Shown here: one piece after another, positions 36,117 to 45,084 of the stretch | Position numbering within the stretch: position 1 is the first letter of the stretch | How the letters are laid out: the number at the start of each line of letters is the position of its first letter | Assembly (NCBI GenBank): GCA_030849965.1 | Contig: JAVDKL010000003.1 | Location: 186,001-250,000, forward strand | Length of the DNA stretch: 64,000 bases | From: Schauerella fraxinea | GTDB lineage: Bacteria; Pseudomonadota; Gammaproteobacteria; Burkholderiales; Burkholderiaceae_B | Direction: 5' to 3' | Translations under genes and position numbers: made by a program | Notes under the pieces: model-generated | Seen by the model: only the letters and a program-made list of their open reading frames with translations | What the model was told of the DNA's origin: nothing | The model's database searches: none

Positions 36117-36145
36117 AAAAGACCGCTTCGGCGGTCTTTTGTTTT
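36117..36145. terminator. Bidirectional intrinsic terminator with TTCG loop
   Basis: AAAAGACCGC (36117-36126) pairs with GCGGTCTTTT (36131-36140) around a TTCG tetraloop and is followed by GTTTT. The A-run on the left arm lets it work for leftward transcripts from the defence genes as well as for the dehydrogenase gene. Confidence 0.9.
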
Positions 36146-36280
36146 GCACGGTTGACTATTAGCTAGTGCATCGCAGTGTTTGTGCTCTGCGGGGGCGCGC
36201 CTGTTATATGGAGGATCGATTGCTGGATGCTGTGCATCACGCTTGGAAAGACGCAGCTTGGCGCGTGTACACGTCGTGCA

Positions 36281-37483
36281 TCATCCTGTTGTGAATGCAG
36301 TGGTGTCCGAACTTATGTCGTTCGCTCCATCTGAGCGGAATCGCTCGATAATTCGTTGGTTGTGATCATCCAGGTAGCCCTGCAGGTCACGGCGGCCAAT
36401 CAGCCGAACCGCTGCGGCTTCGGCGAGCTCTATCGCCGATCTTGTAAAACTGGAGTTTGTGACAACCATGGCCTCGTCGCAGCCGTAGAAGCTCTTGGCA
36501 GCGATAGCTTCTTGAACGGCGGCGTTGCCGACGGTTCCTGAATAGTTTTTTGCTTGTATTACGATCTTCTTTCCAAACTTGCTCACGAAAAGATCGGCAC
36601 CTTGATCGCCACTTAATTTTGTCTCCTCAACGTCATAGCCAGCAGTTTGGAAGACGTCCACTAAGAACCTCTCGAAGTCGTATCCGTTCATCGCATCGAC
36701 GTGGTACATCGTGACAAATCGGCTAGGGTCGAAGTGCTCTAGCTTGGTTGCCAAACGCTGTACGAGGATGTCGAAATGGATCTGCTCGCAGGTGTTTAGC
36801 CAGGTTTGAATAGTGGTCCATGTCAGAAGTGGAATACCAAAGTTCGATGGAGCCTCCTCGCTATACTCAAGCTCCGTGTACTGAATGTCGTTTTCCCAAA
36901 GAAAATAGAAAAAGAGGCTGAGATCGTCTCGAAATGTAGTGCCAGCCTCTTCAATCCACGACCTCAAGCTAGCATGTAACGATGCTTGAATGTGCCTCGA
37001 TATTTCGTTGGAAAAGCCAAGGTACGCTGCGTTGAATCCTGTCGTGAGCAATAGTTTATCGAGCAGATATGGAAGCTCTTCTAGTTCAGTGAACCCCTTA
37101 CGGATCAGTACCTCGCGAAATAACTCTCGATTTGTGTAAGACCCATTCGCCCGTGCACCCGGCGTCGCGGCGTCGTCGAGCTCCATGCCCTGATGATTAA
37201 TGGTGTGAAAGAAGTTGGCGAAATAAGGTTTCTTGAGTTCCGAGTATTTGCGCAACACGCTTCGGAGAAGGCCATTGAGCTGCGCTTGTTCCTTCTTCTT
37301 TCCTATCAAGTCTTTTAAAAAGCCTTTGGTCTGATATTGGAATTCTGGGTAGAACGAAGGGTCAAGAGGCACCTGCTGTGCCGTTGCTAATTTCTGATCG
37401 AGATCCCCTGTTGGGGCGGGCGCACAACAAGGGCACGCGGTCTGGAATGAGGTTCTATTGCAAGAGCTGCACTTATAGATCAC
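36281..37483 (-). CDS. Mrr-like restriction endonuclease domain protein with N-terminal zinc ribbon
   Basis: A 400-residue protein. The N-terminus has a CxxC...CPCC zinc ribbon (MIYKCSSCNRTSF). The C-terminal third (about 265-375) is an Mrr_cat-type nuclease: MNGYDFERFLVDVF, then Asp297 in DQGADLFVS and Gln310-Ala-Lys312 in VIQAK. This D-QxK signature is the Mrr active site. The 230-residue middle region is helical by appearance and unrecognised. The start is GTG 37483 with GGAG upstream. GC is markedly lower than the flanks. Mrr enzymes cut modified DNA; target and trigger of this one are unknown. Confidence 0.82.
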   Translation of the reverse strand: MIYKCSSCNRTSFQTACPCCAPAPTGDLDQKLATAQQVPLDPSFYPEFQYQTKGFLKDLIGKKKEQAQLNGLLRSVLRKYSELKKPYFANFFHTINHQGMELDDAATPGARANGSYTNRELFREVLIRKGFTELEELPYLLDKLLLTTGFNAAYLGFSNEISRHIQASLHASLRSWIEEAGTTFRDDLSLFFYFLWENDIQYTELEYSEEAPSNFGIPLLTWTTIQTWLNTCEQIHFDILVQRLATKLEHFDPSRFVTMYHVDAMNGYDFERFLVDVFQTAGYDVEETKLSGDQGADLFVSKFGKKIVIQAKNYSGTVGNAAVQEAIAAKSFYGCDEAMVVTNSSFTRSAIELAEAAAVRLIGRRDLQGYLDDHNQRIIERFRSDGANDISSDTTAFTTG

Positions 37484-37587
37484 AACTTATCTCCGTGACG
37501 AAAGGGCTAAGAATTTCCACTAGGGAAGATTGCCCTGTGATGGCGCGCAAGTCCGCTGACGGTCATAAGTAAGCGTGTTGTCGTTGC

Positions 37588-39492
37588 CTAATTAACCGTA
37601 CTGCTACTTGTGAGCGCAGGCTCTATTGTCTGCATGCCGGAAATACTTGACCGAAAGTATTCGGCAGTTTCATCATCGGTGCAATACACATAACAACCTT
37701 TCATCCCGCGAGTCATTAGGGTTCTGTACGTATTCTTGATTATTAAATCAACTTCAGATTTTATTTTATCGGGGTCTATTTTTAGTCGGTTTTTATATCC
37801 ACGAATTGATCTGTCATGTCGATCCCGTTTCTCGGGTGCAGTTATAATTTTTCTGTCACGCACAATAAGATCTGGTCCGATAATGACGCCGATGTAATCC
37901 ACCTCAAGGCCTTGGCAGGTATGAATGCAGCCAACTTGCTCAACGGAATTCGGCGCAATGATCCAAAGGCTCCCGTCTTTATCTAGATTCCATTGCCGCC
38001 GGTATTGGTCGCCGATGACGATGTCGGATGCGCTACAGTCCTTTTTACTTAGCCATGGCCAGCAATAGCCTGCAACCACGCGTGCTTTGTTGGTAGTGTT
38101 CTTGGCCTTTATCGCTCCATGGAGTGCTTGCGGTGAGTCAAACACACGGAATTCATAGCCAGACACGTCAAGTGTTTGGTTTGCCGTCGGGCGAATATCA
38201 AGCACATGATCCAGCCAAGCTAAATATCCATCCGACCCGCTGCATCGGAACTGCGAAGCGATTTCATATTCTTCGATCGTTGCACCTTTTGCTGCCGCGA
38301 AGTTACGTATTGCTGTTTTTGTACCGATATCACTCAGAGTTACGCGTTGGTCTTCATCTATAAAGAAAACGGTGCATGCAGAAGAGTTAATTAGCTCTTT
38401 AACTTGATTTTCGCCCAAGTTGCCATATAAGCCGCTTTTTTCGTTTAAACGGTGGGCCTCGTCCACTATCAGGAAGTCATAGGTGTTCGCTTCCACGTCA
38501 AAAAAGCGGCCCGATCCTGAAAACATACTTGAAAACTTGGTGCGTGTGATGGTTCCCACGAGTCTGGATTGGTAGACATCACGCGGAGCTGCGTTTTTCG
38601 AAACATATTGGCCGAATAGACCTGCACTGGTCAGTTGAACCAGTAAGTTGATGGCCAGTACTGTCTTGCCCGTGCCAGGTCCACCTTCAATAATCACGAC
38701 CTTTGGCGCACTTGCTGAAGCCTTACGCGCTGACGCTAACGTTGATTCATACACCTCTTTCTGATCATCGATCAGGACAAACTCTGGCTTTGCCGTAAGA
38801 AGGCCTTTGAGAGCGTCGGCTAGCGCTTTGGATGGCCGGATGCGACCGTTGGCAAGTTCGTAAAGCACTTGTTTAGAATCGCCGTATTTGACATGCCTTT
38901 TTATAAAGTCTCGAAGCTGCTCGCGCTCCTTGGGACCTTTAAGAAATAGCGGGGCTTTTTGTGTATAGCCTTCATAGTGGGCCGCATCGATCACTCCGTC
39001 TCGGTTGTAGTTATGTAGATAAGCACACGGTTTGATGGATATACCGCCGTCGTACACCGCCTCATTAAAGCCTTCGAGCAACGAAGCGTATGACCATGCT
39101 TGGTAGGAGGGGTGGACAACCTCTCTAAGTCCCTTACCCAAGTAGGTAACCACAATGCCGTCTTTTTCAGTTGCATTAGCGGTTTCCCATTGCTTGAGCT
39201 CAATGACGATCGCATTCTTGTTTCCGGTGGCATCCCTGCCGGTTAGGGTGACATCGATCCTTTTGGAGGATTGCGGAAGATGCAGCTCGACTGCGATACC
39301 CATCGCGTCAGGGATTTCGTCATCGCGCAGTACGCTGGCAACGTAGCCAAGGGACTCCTTCCATGATCGAATCTCAGAATTATTAACTCGTCTTCCTGTC
39401 GTGGCTTTGAAGCTCGCAAGGATGACATTTTCAATGTCATCATGGTCGCTGTGATAAAGAAACTGCTTCTTATCTGCTTCATAAACGATCAT
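37588..39492 (-). CDS. DUF2075 helicase with N-terminal PD-(D/E)XK-like nuclease domain
   Basis: A 634-residue protein. Residues about 75-100 carry RIDVTLTGRD and VIELKQW, the D...ExK pattern of PD-(D/E)XK nucleases. A DUF2075-type superfamily 1 ATPase follows: Walker A GGPGTGKT near 265-272, Walker B FLIVDEAHRLN, and VGCIHTCQGLEVDYIGVIIG as motif V. The C-terminus NTYRTLMTRGMKGCYVYC is typical of DUF2075/Schlafen-like helicases. The MazG gene sits 27 bases upstream on the same strand. Chosen start ATG 39492 with AGGGA upstream. A defence role is inferred from domain content and island context. Confidence 0.85.
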   Translation of the reverse strand: MIVYEADKKQFLYHSDHDDIENVILASFKATTGRRVNNSEIRSWKESLGYVASVLRDDEIPDAMGIAVELHLPQSSKRIDVTLTGRDATGNKNAIVIELKQWETANATEKDGIVVTYLGKGLREVVHPSYQAWSYASLLEGFNEAVYDGGISIKPCAYLHNYNRDGVIDAAHYEGYTQKAPLFLKGPKEREQLRDFIKRHVKYGDSKQVLYELANGRIRPSKALADALKGLLTAKPEFVLIDDQKEVYESTLASARKASASAPKVVIIEGGPGTGKTVLAINLLVQLTSAGLFGQYVSKNAAPRDVYQSRLVGTITRTKFSSMFSGSGRFFDVEANTYDFLIVDEAHRLNEKSGLYGNLGENQVKELINSSACTVFFIDEDQRVTLSDIGTKTAIRNFAAAKGATIEEYEIASQFRCSGSDGYLAWLDHVLDIRPTANQTLDVSGYEFRVFDSPQALHGAIKAKNTTNKARVVAGYCWPWLSKKDCSASDIVIGDQYRRQWNLDKDGSLWIIAPNSVEQVGCIHTCQGLEVDYIGVIIGPDLIVRDRKIITAPEKRDRHDRSIRGYKNRLKIDPDKIKSEVDLIIKNTYRTLMTRGMKGCYVYCTDDETAEYFRSSISGMQTIEPALTSSSTVN

Positions 39493-39519
39493 TGCCGCGT
39501 CCCTTGCGAATGGCAAATC

Positions 39520-39909
39520 TTAGAGCTCGGTGTACTTCTTACTCGAACCTTTGGCCTTCTCGGCAGGATATTTTTCGGCGTTTTTTTGAAGCTTGTCGTG
39601 AACAGCTTCGTTCAGGTCGATCCCCAGTACAGATGCTAAGCGGACAAGGTAGAGTTGTACGTCGGCCAACTCATCCTTTACTGCTTGTGATGTGCCAGGA
39701 TTGGTACCAGCCGCTAGAGATTGCGCTTCGGTCATCCATTGGAAGATTTCCGTGAGTTCGCCGACCTCTCCAGTAAGCGCCATCACCAAATTTTTTGGAG
39801 AGTGAAACTTGGCCCAATCGCGATCATTAGCGAATTGCTCCAATGCGCGGCTCAACGGAGCCACATCGATCAGGGGCTGAGTTTGCGGAACGTCTTTGTA
39901 TTTGGTCAC
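39520..39909 (-). CDS. MazG-family nucleotide pyrophosphohydrolase
   Basis: A 129-residue all-alpha NTP pyrophosphatase. The metal-binding pattern is intact: Glu48-xx-Glu51 (GEVGELTEIFQW) and Glu80-xx-Asp83 (DELADVQLYL). Such small MazG/RS21-C6-type enzymes hydrolyse (deoxy)nucleoside triphosphates to monophosphates. It begins the transcription unit with the nuclease-helicase, 21 or so bases after a good sigma-70-like promoter. The pairing suggests nucleotide control during phage attack, or house-cleaning; the choice is open. Confidence 0.88.
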   Translation of the reverse strand: MTKYKDVPQTQPLIDVAPLSRALEQFANDRDWAKFHSPKNLVMALTGEVGELTEIFQWMTEAQSLAAGTNPGTSQAVKDELADVQLYLVRLASVLGIDLNEAVHDKLQKNAEKYPAEKAKGSSKKYTEL

Positions 39910-39936
39910 GGATGCCTTCCAGTCTGCGTATTACTA

Positions 39937-39965
39937 CTTATACTTTATGTTATACGGCTGGACAA
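39937..39965 (-). promoter_or_regulatory. Sigma-70-type promoter of the MazG/helicase operon
   Basis: On the minus strand TTGTCC (39960-39965) and TATAAG (39937-39942) are separated by exactly 17 bases, about 28 bases ahead of the MazG ATG. Confidence 0.6.
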
Positions 39966-40159
39966 ATATTTGGCCACATCCAGTCGACGACTGGCTTTTC
40001 ATCAAGGGTTCAGTTAGCGCGACATGGTCCGTGCAGCGCTTTTGCGAAGTGAATTGACTATCGAGAGTATTCGCCGCTTTTCGTGCGGTGTGTATAAGCG
40101 TTCTACCGTAATCTCCACTAGGGTGGTGGGCTCTTATCTATTTTCCAGAAATTTTTACA

Positions 40160-40425
40160 TTAACAGCACTTTTTCTCGATGAAGCTCGAGGAACTTGCGT
40201 TGTCCGCTAGAAACTCAATCGACGTTTTGGGGGGCTTTGGATCTAGGCCCGTGTGAGCCAAAGACTCTTGATGGGCTAAAGGAGAGGCAATAGTTTGACC
40301 GTTGTCATCAAAACCAATAAGCCCACGATCAAACAGATGGTCCATGCTAGTTGTCAAAAGCAAGCTGTTTTCATGCTCCTGCCGCTCTTCGTTACTAGCG
40401 TCACGCCAAGGGCGAGACCGACTTA
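40160..40425 (-). pseudogene. Remnant of an HNH endonuclease (C-terminal part)
   Basis: The leftward frame contains RPWRDASNEERQEHENSLLL and TSMDHLFDRGLIGFDDNG, which match the C-terminal half of HNH nucleases of the restriction type (the usual pattern is xPWRxxxNxERL...DHLFDRGxIxFxDxG). The first half, with the zinc-binding and catalytic start of the HNH domain, is missing, and upstream sequence in the same frame belongs to a helicase tail. A gene fragment, not a functional gene. Confidence 0.7.
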
Positions 40426-40479
40426 GATTGCTACGACGGCCTCTGAACAGGGCCGTCGTCATAGCTCCCCGCCAATATT

Positions 40480-40935
40480 CCCGGATCGGATGGCCCGCAA
40501 ACCATTCCGACAGGGGGCGCCATAGCGTCAGGATCAAGCGGATGGGTGGGACATTAGCGCCAACCGCCTCTTCGACCGAGAGACCGCGACATAAAATAGG
40601 TTGCGGTAATGCTCGTAAGCCGCCGTTCGAGTGCCGATTAGTCCAGAATTTCCGGCCATCTTTAGATAGAGATCAAGGTCGTACTCGTTCCAGCCGCGCC
40701 CGAACACGACGAGGACATTTCGAACTTCTCACCCTTCACCCCATGCTTGGTTTCAAACGGCGATTGACCGTCGAGATATTCGCAAAGCGCAACGATCTTT
40801 GTAGGATACTGTGTGAAGTGCATAGAGCTTTTTGACGCGTCCGGTCAACGGCTCGCCGCCCGCAAGCACCTCAGCAATCGCTCTCTCCTGACGCACGACC
40901 GCCGGGGTTCCAGTGTTTATCGATAGCGAGGATTA
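40480..40935 (-). pseudogene. Frameshifted remnant of a UvrD-like helicase (C-terminal part)
   Basis: Reading leftward across at least three frames gives a coherent UvrD tail: AVVRQERAIAEVLAGGEPL and VKKLYALHTVSYKD; then CEYLDGQSPFETKHGVKG; then VLVVFGRGWNEYD and HYRNLFYVAVSRSKRRLALM (motif VI); then PLSEWFAGHPIRE. KHGVKG is motif V. The frames are joined by single-base shifts near 40790, 40717 and 40540. The N-terminal ATPase half is absent, so this is a decayed fragment. Confidence 0.75.
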
Positions 40936-40956
40936 GGGGGCTTTGTTCTTCTTGAT

Positions 40957-41235
40957 TTAGGTGCCGATTGCAGCCCGAACCCGGCGCGTGTCTCGAAATT
41001 GTCCAACGATCCAGTGGTTGAGAGCGGCAAGCGAGTATTTGCCAAGATGTCGGAGTAGGACTTGTGCCCTTTTGCGCTCACCGACCTGGGTGGAGGCGCG
41101 TTTGGTCGGCGTGACTCCTGTCAGGTAGCGCTTGAGCGGTGCTTCAACGGTCATGCGTTCAGCCGACGCGCGGTGGATGTACACACCATGTACGATCTCA
41201 TCTTCCGTGCGGCGCGCAATCTTCGGCGTCCCGCT
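40957..41235 (-). pseudogene. Truncated tyrosine-type integrase (N-terminal part)
   Basis: The frame reads KIARRTEDEIVHGVYIHRAS, then APLKRYLTGVTPTKRASTQV, GERKRAQVLLRHLGKYSLAA and LNHWIVGQFRDTR, which matches the SAM-like core-binding domain of phage/island integrases (T-P-x-K-[RK]-A-S and LGKYSLAAL are typical). It stops after RRVRAAIGT, before any catalytic R...HxRY residue. Its position next to the 3' end of a tRNA-Leu gene is where an island integrase is expected. The upper boundary of the remnant is approximate. Confidence 0.75.
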
Positions 41236-41459
41236 TAGTGCGAAATGTTTTGGCCGTTGTGGGCCAACTAGTCTTACGAATCAGCGCTTTCCAAGTGTTC
41301 GAGGGGTCTTAACATCGGTAGCCATGCATGCTCCGGAATTTGGCTCGCGCCGATCACTGTACCGAAACAGTACTTGACTACAACTCTAAGAAAATCCGCC
41401 AGTCTTAGGAGTCAGCAGTAAATCGCACTAGAGCCTAATAAACACTAGGAACTTGTAGC

Positions 41460-41544
41460 TGGTGCCCGGGGCCGGAATCGAACCGGCACGCCTTGCGGCG
41501 GGGGATTTTGAGTCCCCTGCGTCTACCAATTTCACCACCCGGGC
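41460..41544 (-). tRNA. tRNA-Leu (anticodon CAA)
   Basis: On the minus strand a complete class II tRNA reads from GCCCGGG at 41544 to CCCGGGC followed by encoded ACCA ending at 41460. The acceptor arms pair perfectly, the anticodon stem GGGGA/TCCCC holds the loop CTCAAAA with anticodon CAA, a variable arm follows, and the T arm GCCGG-TTCGATT-CCGGC is intact. Its 3' end borders the truncated integrase, so it is the likely attachment site of the defence island to its left. Confidence 0.97.
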
Positions 41545-41618
41545 ATAGGAGGTCGCGTATTCCTTGGGCCGTTGCAGCGAAAGGTCAGCGTGGTGTCGAG
41601 CCAATAATTATATCGGAT

Positions 41619-41644
41619 ATTGAAAATTTGTGGAATGCCCCCAT
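41619..41644 (+). promoter_or_regulatory. Sigma-32 (heat-shock) type promoter of htpG
   Basis: TTGAAA at 41620-41625 and CCCCAT at 41639-41644 are separated by 13 bases, matching the sigma-32 consensus (CTTGAAA, 11-16 bases, CCCCATnT). It lies about 58 bases before the htpG start codon. Confidence 0.75.
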
Positions 41645-41702
41645 AATTTATCGGTCTGGGGGCCTGGCGCCCCTTGCTTCAACCCACTTTTTCTAGTCGA
41701 TC

Positions 41703-43628
41703 ATGAGCCAAACTGACACTTCCACCGCATCCGCCGGCGCGAACGGCGCCGAGACGCTCGGCTTCCAAGCCGAAGTGAAGCAGCTGCTTCACCTGATGAT
41801 CCACTCGCTGTACAGCAACAAGGAAATCTTCCTTCGTGAGCTGATCTCCAACGCTTCCGACGCTTGCGACAAGCTGCGTTTTGAGGCCATCGATAACCCT
41901 GAGCTGCTGGAAGGCGGCGCCGGTCTGGGCTTGCATGTCGATTACGACAAGGCGGCTCGCACGATCACCATTACCGATAACGGCATTGGCCTGTCGCGTG
42001 ATGAGGCGATTGCCAACCTGGGCACGATCGCAAAGTCGGGCACGCGCGAGTTCTTCTCGAAGCTTACCGGCGATAAGCAAAAAGACGCGCAACTGATTGG
42101 TCAGTTTGGCGTGGGCTTTTATTCGTCGTTCATCGTGGCGGACAAGGTCACGGTGCTGAGCCGTCGCGCTGGGTTGCCCGCGAGCGAAGGCGTGCAGTGG
42201 ATTTCGGACGGTCAGGGCGAGTTCTCGATTGCCCAGGTTGAGCGCGAAGCGCGCGGCACGAGCGTCACGCTGCATTTGCGTGAAGACGAAGAAGAGCTGC
42301 TCAATGGTTGGAAGCTGCGCGATATTCTGCGTCGCTATTCCGATCACATTTCGCTGCCGATCCGCATGGCCAAGGAAGATTGGGATGCGGAGAAGGGCGA
42401 GCAAGTGAAGGGCGAGGAGCTCGAGACGGTCAATCAGGCGAATGCGTTGTGGACGCGTTCGAAGTCTGAGGTGACGGACGAGCAGTACCAAGAGTTCTAC
42501 AAGCACATCACGCACGATTTCGCCGAGCCGTTGGCGTGGACGCACAATCGTGTGGAAGGCCGCAGCGAGTACACGCAGCTGTTGTTCATCCCCAAGCATG
42601 CACCGATGGATTTGTGGGATCGCGATGGCAAGCGCGGCGTGAAGTTGTATGTGAAGCGCGTTTTCATCATGGACGATGCCGAGCAACTGCTGCCGTCGTA
42701 TCTGCGCTTTGTGCGCGGCGTGATCGATTCGGCGGATCTGCCGCTTAACGTGTCGCGCGAGATTCTGCAAGAGAGCCGCGATGTGCGTGCGATCCGTGAA
42801 GGGTCGTCGAAGCGCATTTTGTCGCTCTTGGAAGATATGGCCGAGAACAAGGCCGAAGACTACGCCGCATTCTGGACGGAGTTTGGCCAGGTGCTGAAAG
42901 AAGGCACGGGCGAAGACGCGGCCAATCTGGAGCGCATTTCGAAGCTGCTGCGTTTTGCGTCGACGCATTCGGGCGATGAGTCGCAAACCGTGTCGTTGGC
43001 CGATTATGTGGGCCGCATGAAGGAAGGTCAGGACAAGATTTACTACGTGACGGCCGATTCGTTTGCTGCGGCAAGCAACAGCCCGCACTTGGAGATCTTC
43101 CGCAAGAAGGGCATCGAAGTGCTGCTGCTCACGGAGCGTGTGGACGAGTGGATGATGTCGCACCTGCGTGAGTTCGACGGCAAGTCGTTGACGTCGGTGG
43201 CGAAGGGCGGTCTGGATCTGGACAAGCTGTCGGACGAAGCCGAGAAGAAGCATCAGGAAGAAGTGGCCGAGCAGTTCAAGCCGCTGGTGGAGCGTTTGCA
43301 AGCGTCCTTGGCCGACAAGGTGAAGGAAGTACGCGTGACGTCGCGTCTGGTGGATTCGCCGGCGTGCGTGGTGGTGGGCGAGAACGAATTGAGCCCGCAT
43401 CTGCTGCGTATGTTGAAGTCGGCGGGTCAGGAAGCGCCGGTGGTGAAGCCTGTGCTGGAAATCAATCCCGAGCACGCGTTGGTGGGCCGTATCGAGAAGG
43501 CCAGCGACGAAGAGTTTGGCGATTGGGCGCAGCTGTTGTTGGATCAAGCGATGCTCGCCGAAGGCGCGCAAATCGCCGATCCGGCCGCTTTTGTGAAGCG
43601 CTTGAACCAGTTGCTGTTGAAGGCATAA
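41703..43628 (+). CDS. htpG: Molecular chaperone HtpG (Hsp90)
   Basis: A 641-residue Hsp90. The N-terminal GHKL ATPase region shows [20 protein letters not shown]-type sequence (here [16 protein letters not shown]), [19 protein letters not shown] and [17 protein letters not shown]; the middle domain has [20 protein letters not shown]. Length is normal. It follows a heat-shock-type promoter. A beta-lactamase-like gene starts only 2 bases after its stop, so the two are probably cotranscribed. Confidence 0.97.
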   Translation: MSQTDTSTASAGANGAETLGFQAEVKQLLHLMIHSLYSNKEIFLRELISNASDACDKLRFEAIDNPELLEGGAGLGLHVDYDKAARTITITDNGIGLSRDEAIANLGTIAKSGTREFFSKLTGDKQKDAQLIGQFGVGFYSSFIVADKVTVLSRRAGLPASEGVQWISDGQGEFSIAQVEREARGTSVTLHLREDEEELLNGWKLRDILRRYSDHISLPIRMAKEDWDAEKGEQVKGEELETVNQANALWTRSKSEVTDEQYQEFYKHITHDFAEPLAWTHNRVEGRSEYTQLLFIPKHAPMDLWDRDGKRGVKLYVKRVFIMDDAEQLLPSYLRFVRGVIDSADLPLNVSREILQESRDVRAIREGSSKRILSLLEDMAENKAEDYAAFWTEFGQVLKEGTGEDAANLERISKLLRFASTHSGDESQTVSLADYVGRMKEGQDKIYYVTADSFAAASNSPHLEIFRKKGIEVLLLTERVDEWMMSHLREFDGKSLTSVAKGGLDLDKLSDEAEKKHQEEVAEQFKPLVERLQASLADKVKEVRVTSRLVDSPACVVVGENELSPHLLRMLKSAGQEAPVVKPVLEINPEHALVGRIEKASDEEFGDWAQLLLDQAMLAEGAQIADPAAFVKRLNQLLLKA

Positions 43629-43630
43629 GC

Positions 43631-44956
43631 ATGACGGCGCGTGTGCGGCAGCAGTTGGGCACGCACGCGCGCCGTAGTGGGACCGCCGCCGTCGTGGGTT
43701 TTTGCGCCTTGACGGCGGTTTGCTATTTGAGTCTCGGCCTCGCCGCTCCCATGAGCGTCGGGGCCGAGTTACCTTCCAGCGCCGATATCAAGAACGAGCT
43801 GGTGATGGCGATGGGAGAGAAGCCGCCTATCGGCGTAGTGGTGGGCGTGATCGACGACAACGGGATGCGCGTGATCAGTCACGGGCAGTTCGATCGCGAC
43901 GATAAGCGGCCGGTTGATGGCGATACGATTTTTGAGATCGGGTCGGTGTCGAAGGTGTTTACGACGCTGTTGCTGGGCGAGATGGTGGCGCGTGGCGAGG
44001 TGACGCTCGACGATCGGGTGGACAGGTATTTGCCTGAAGGCGTGACCACGCCGAAGCGAGCGGGTAAGTCGATTAGGTTGGTGGATTTGGCGACGCATAC
44101 GTCGGGGCTGCCGCGGTTGCCGGCCAATTTGAAGCCTGCGGACTTATCGGATCCTTATGCGGATTACACGCCGGATAAGCTGTATGGGTTTTTGTCGTCC
44201 TACCAACTGCCGCGGGATATTGGCGCGACGTATGAGTATTCGAATCTGGGCACGGGGCTGCTGGGCGATGCGCTCGCGCGACGTGTTGCTGTTGGCTTGA
44301 AAGCTAACAACGCGAATGCCGAGGCCGTCGTCAGCGCCAAGGGCGCTGCTGGTGCCGACGCCAGTGTTAATACTACGGAGAGTGCTAAGGCCAAAGCAGC
44401 GATCGGTGCAGATGGGAAGGCTAAAGCGCCTGTTGACGCACAGGCAGATTCAACTCCGGCGTATGACGCCGCACTGCGTGATCGGATAACGGGCCCGCTA
44501 GGCATGGCGGACACCTCCGTGGCGCTGTCCCCTTCAATGCAGGCGCGACTTGCCCCTGGTCATGATGGCGATCTCATGCGCGTGCCGGGATGGCATATGG
44601 GTGCATTGCCGGGGGCGGGTGCATTGCACTCGTCGGCCAAGGATCTGCTCAAGTTGATGAAGACGGCGATGGGCGATCCGTCGTCGCCGCTCGCCCGCGC
44701 GATGACGATTACGCTGGCTACGGAGCGCGATATCGCGGACTCCGAAGGGCAGATTGCGCTGGGATGGAACGTGGATCCTGAGTCGCGCGGCGGGATGGTG
44801 TGGCACAACGGGTCCACGGGCGGGTATAGCGCGTTTATTGGGTTCTTGCCCTTCACGCGCACAGGCGTGGTGGTGCTGGCAAATGTGCGGCCGGTGATTG
44901 GCGTGGACGACATTGGAAGACGGCTGCTGATGTCGGGGATGATGTCTGCGCGATGA
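43631..44956 (+). CDS. Serine beta-lactamase-like hydrolase (class C/penicillin-binding fold)
   Basis: A 441-residue exported serine hydrolase. After a signal segment (FCALTAVCYLSLGLAAPMSV) come the active-site motifs: Ser105-x-x-Lys108 (GSVSKVF), Tyr203-Ser-Asn (YEYSNLG) and HNGSTGG, which replaces KTG. This set is found in AmpC-like enzymes, esterase EstB and D-aminopeptidases. Residues about 221-277 are an Ala/Lys/Asp-rich low-complexity insert not seen in the family. Activity against beta-lactams cannot be assumed. It begins 2 bases after htpG. Confidence 0.88.
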   Translation: MTARVRQQLGTHARRSGTAAVVGFCALTAVCYLSLGLAAPMSVGAELPSSADIKNELVMAMGEKPPIGVVVGVIDDNGMRVISHGQFDRDDKRPVDGDTIFEIGSVSKVFTTLLLGEMVARGEVTLDDRVDRYLPEGVTTPKRAGKSIRLVDLATHTSGLPRLPANLKPADLSDPYADYTPDKLYGFLSSYQLPRDIGATYEYSNLGTGLLGDALARRVAVGLKANNANAEAVVSAKGAAGADASVNTTESAKAKAAIGADGKAKAPVDAQADSTPAYDAALRDRITGPLGMADTSVALSPSMQARLAPGHDGDLMRVPGWHMGALPGAGALHSSAKDLLKLMKTAMGDPSSPLARAMTITLATERDIADSEGQIALGWNVDPESRGGMVWHNGSTGGYSAFIGFLPFTRTGVVVLANVRPVIGVDDIGRRLLMSGMMSAR

Positions 44957-45084
44957 CGCGCTGAGTTGATCCGCATTGATGCGTCAGCCAAGGCGCTAAC
45001 AATGTCATCTTCTCGCGGACCCTCGAGTCTAAGTTCTGATAACTTGTCGGCTGGACGACGATCGTCAAACGTGCAGACCAGAAA

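Noticed and set aside
36141-36280. Second attachment-site copy of the tRNA-Leu 3' end at the left island boundary
   Set aside because: I compared this stretch with the tRNA 3' end by eye and saw no repeat; the boundary stays open.
40302-40835. 177-codon rightward open frame within the decayed island region
   Set aside because: It is antisense to helicase and HNH remnants whose residues are clearly recognisable on the other strand.
41679-43571. 630-codon leftward open frame opposite htpG
   Set aside because: Antisense shadow of htpG; Leu/Arg/His-rich sequence with no domain pattern.
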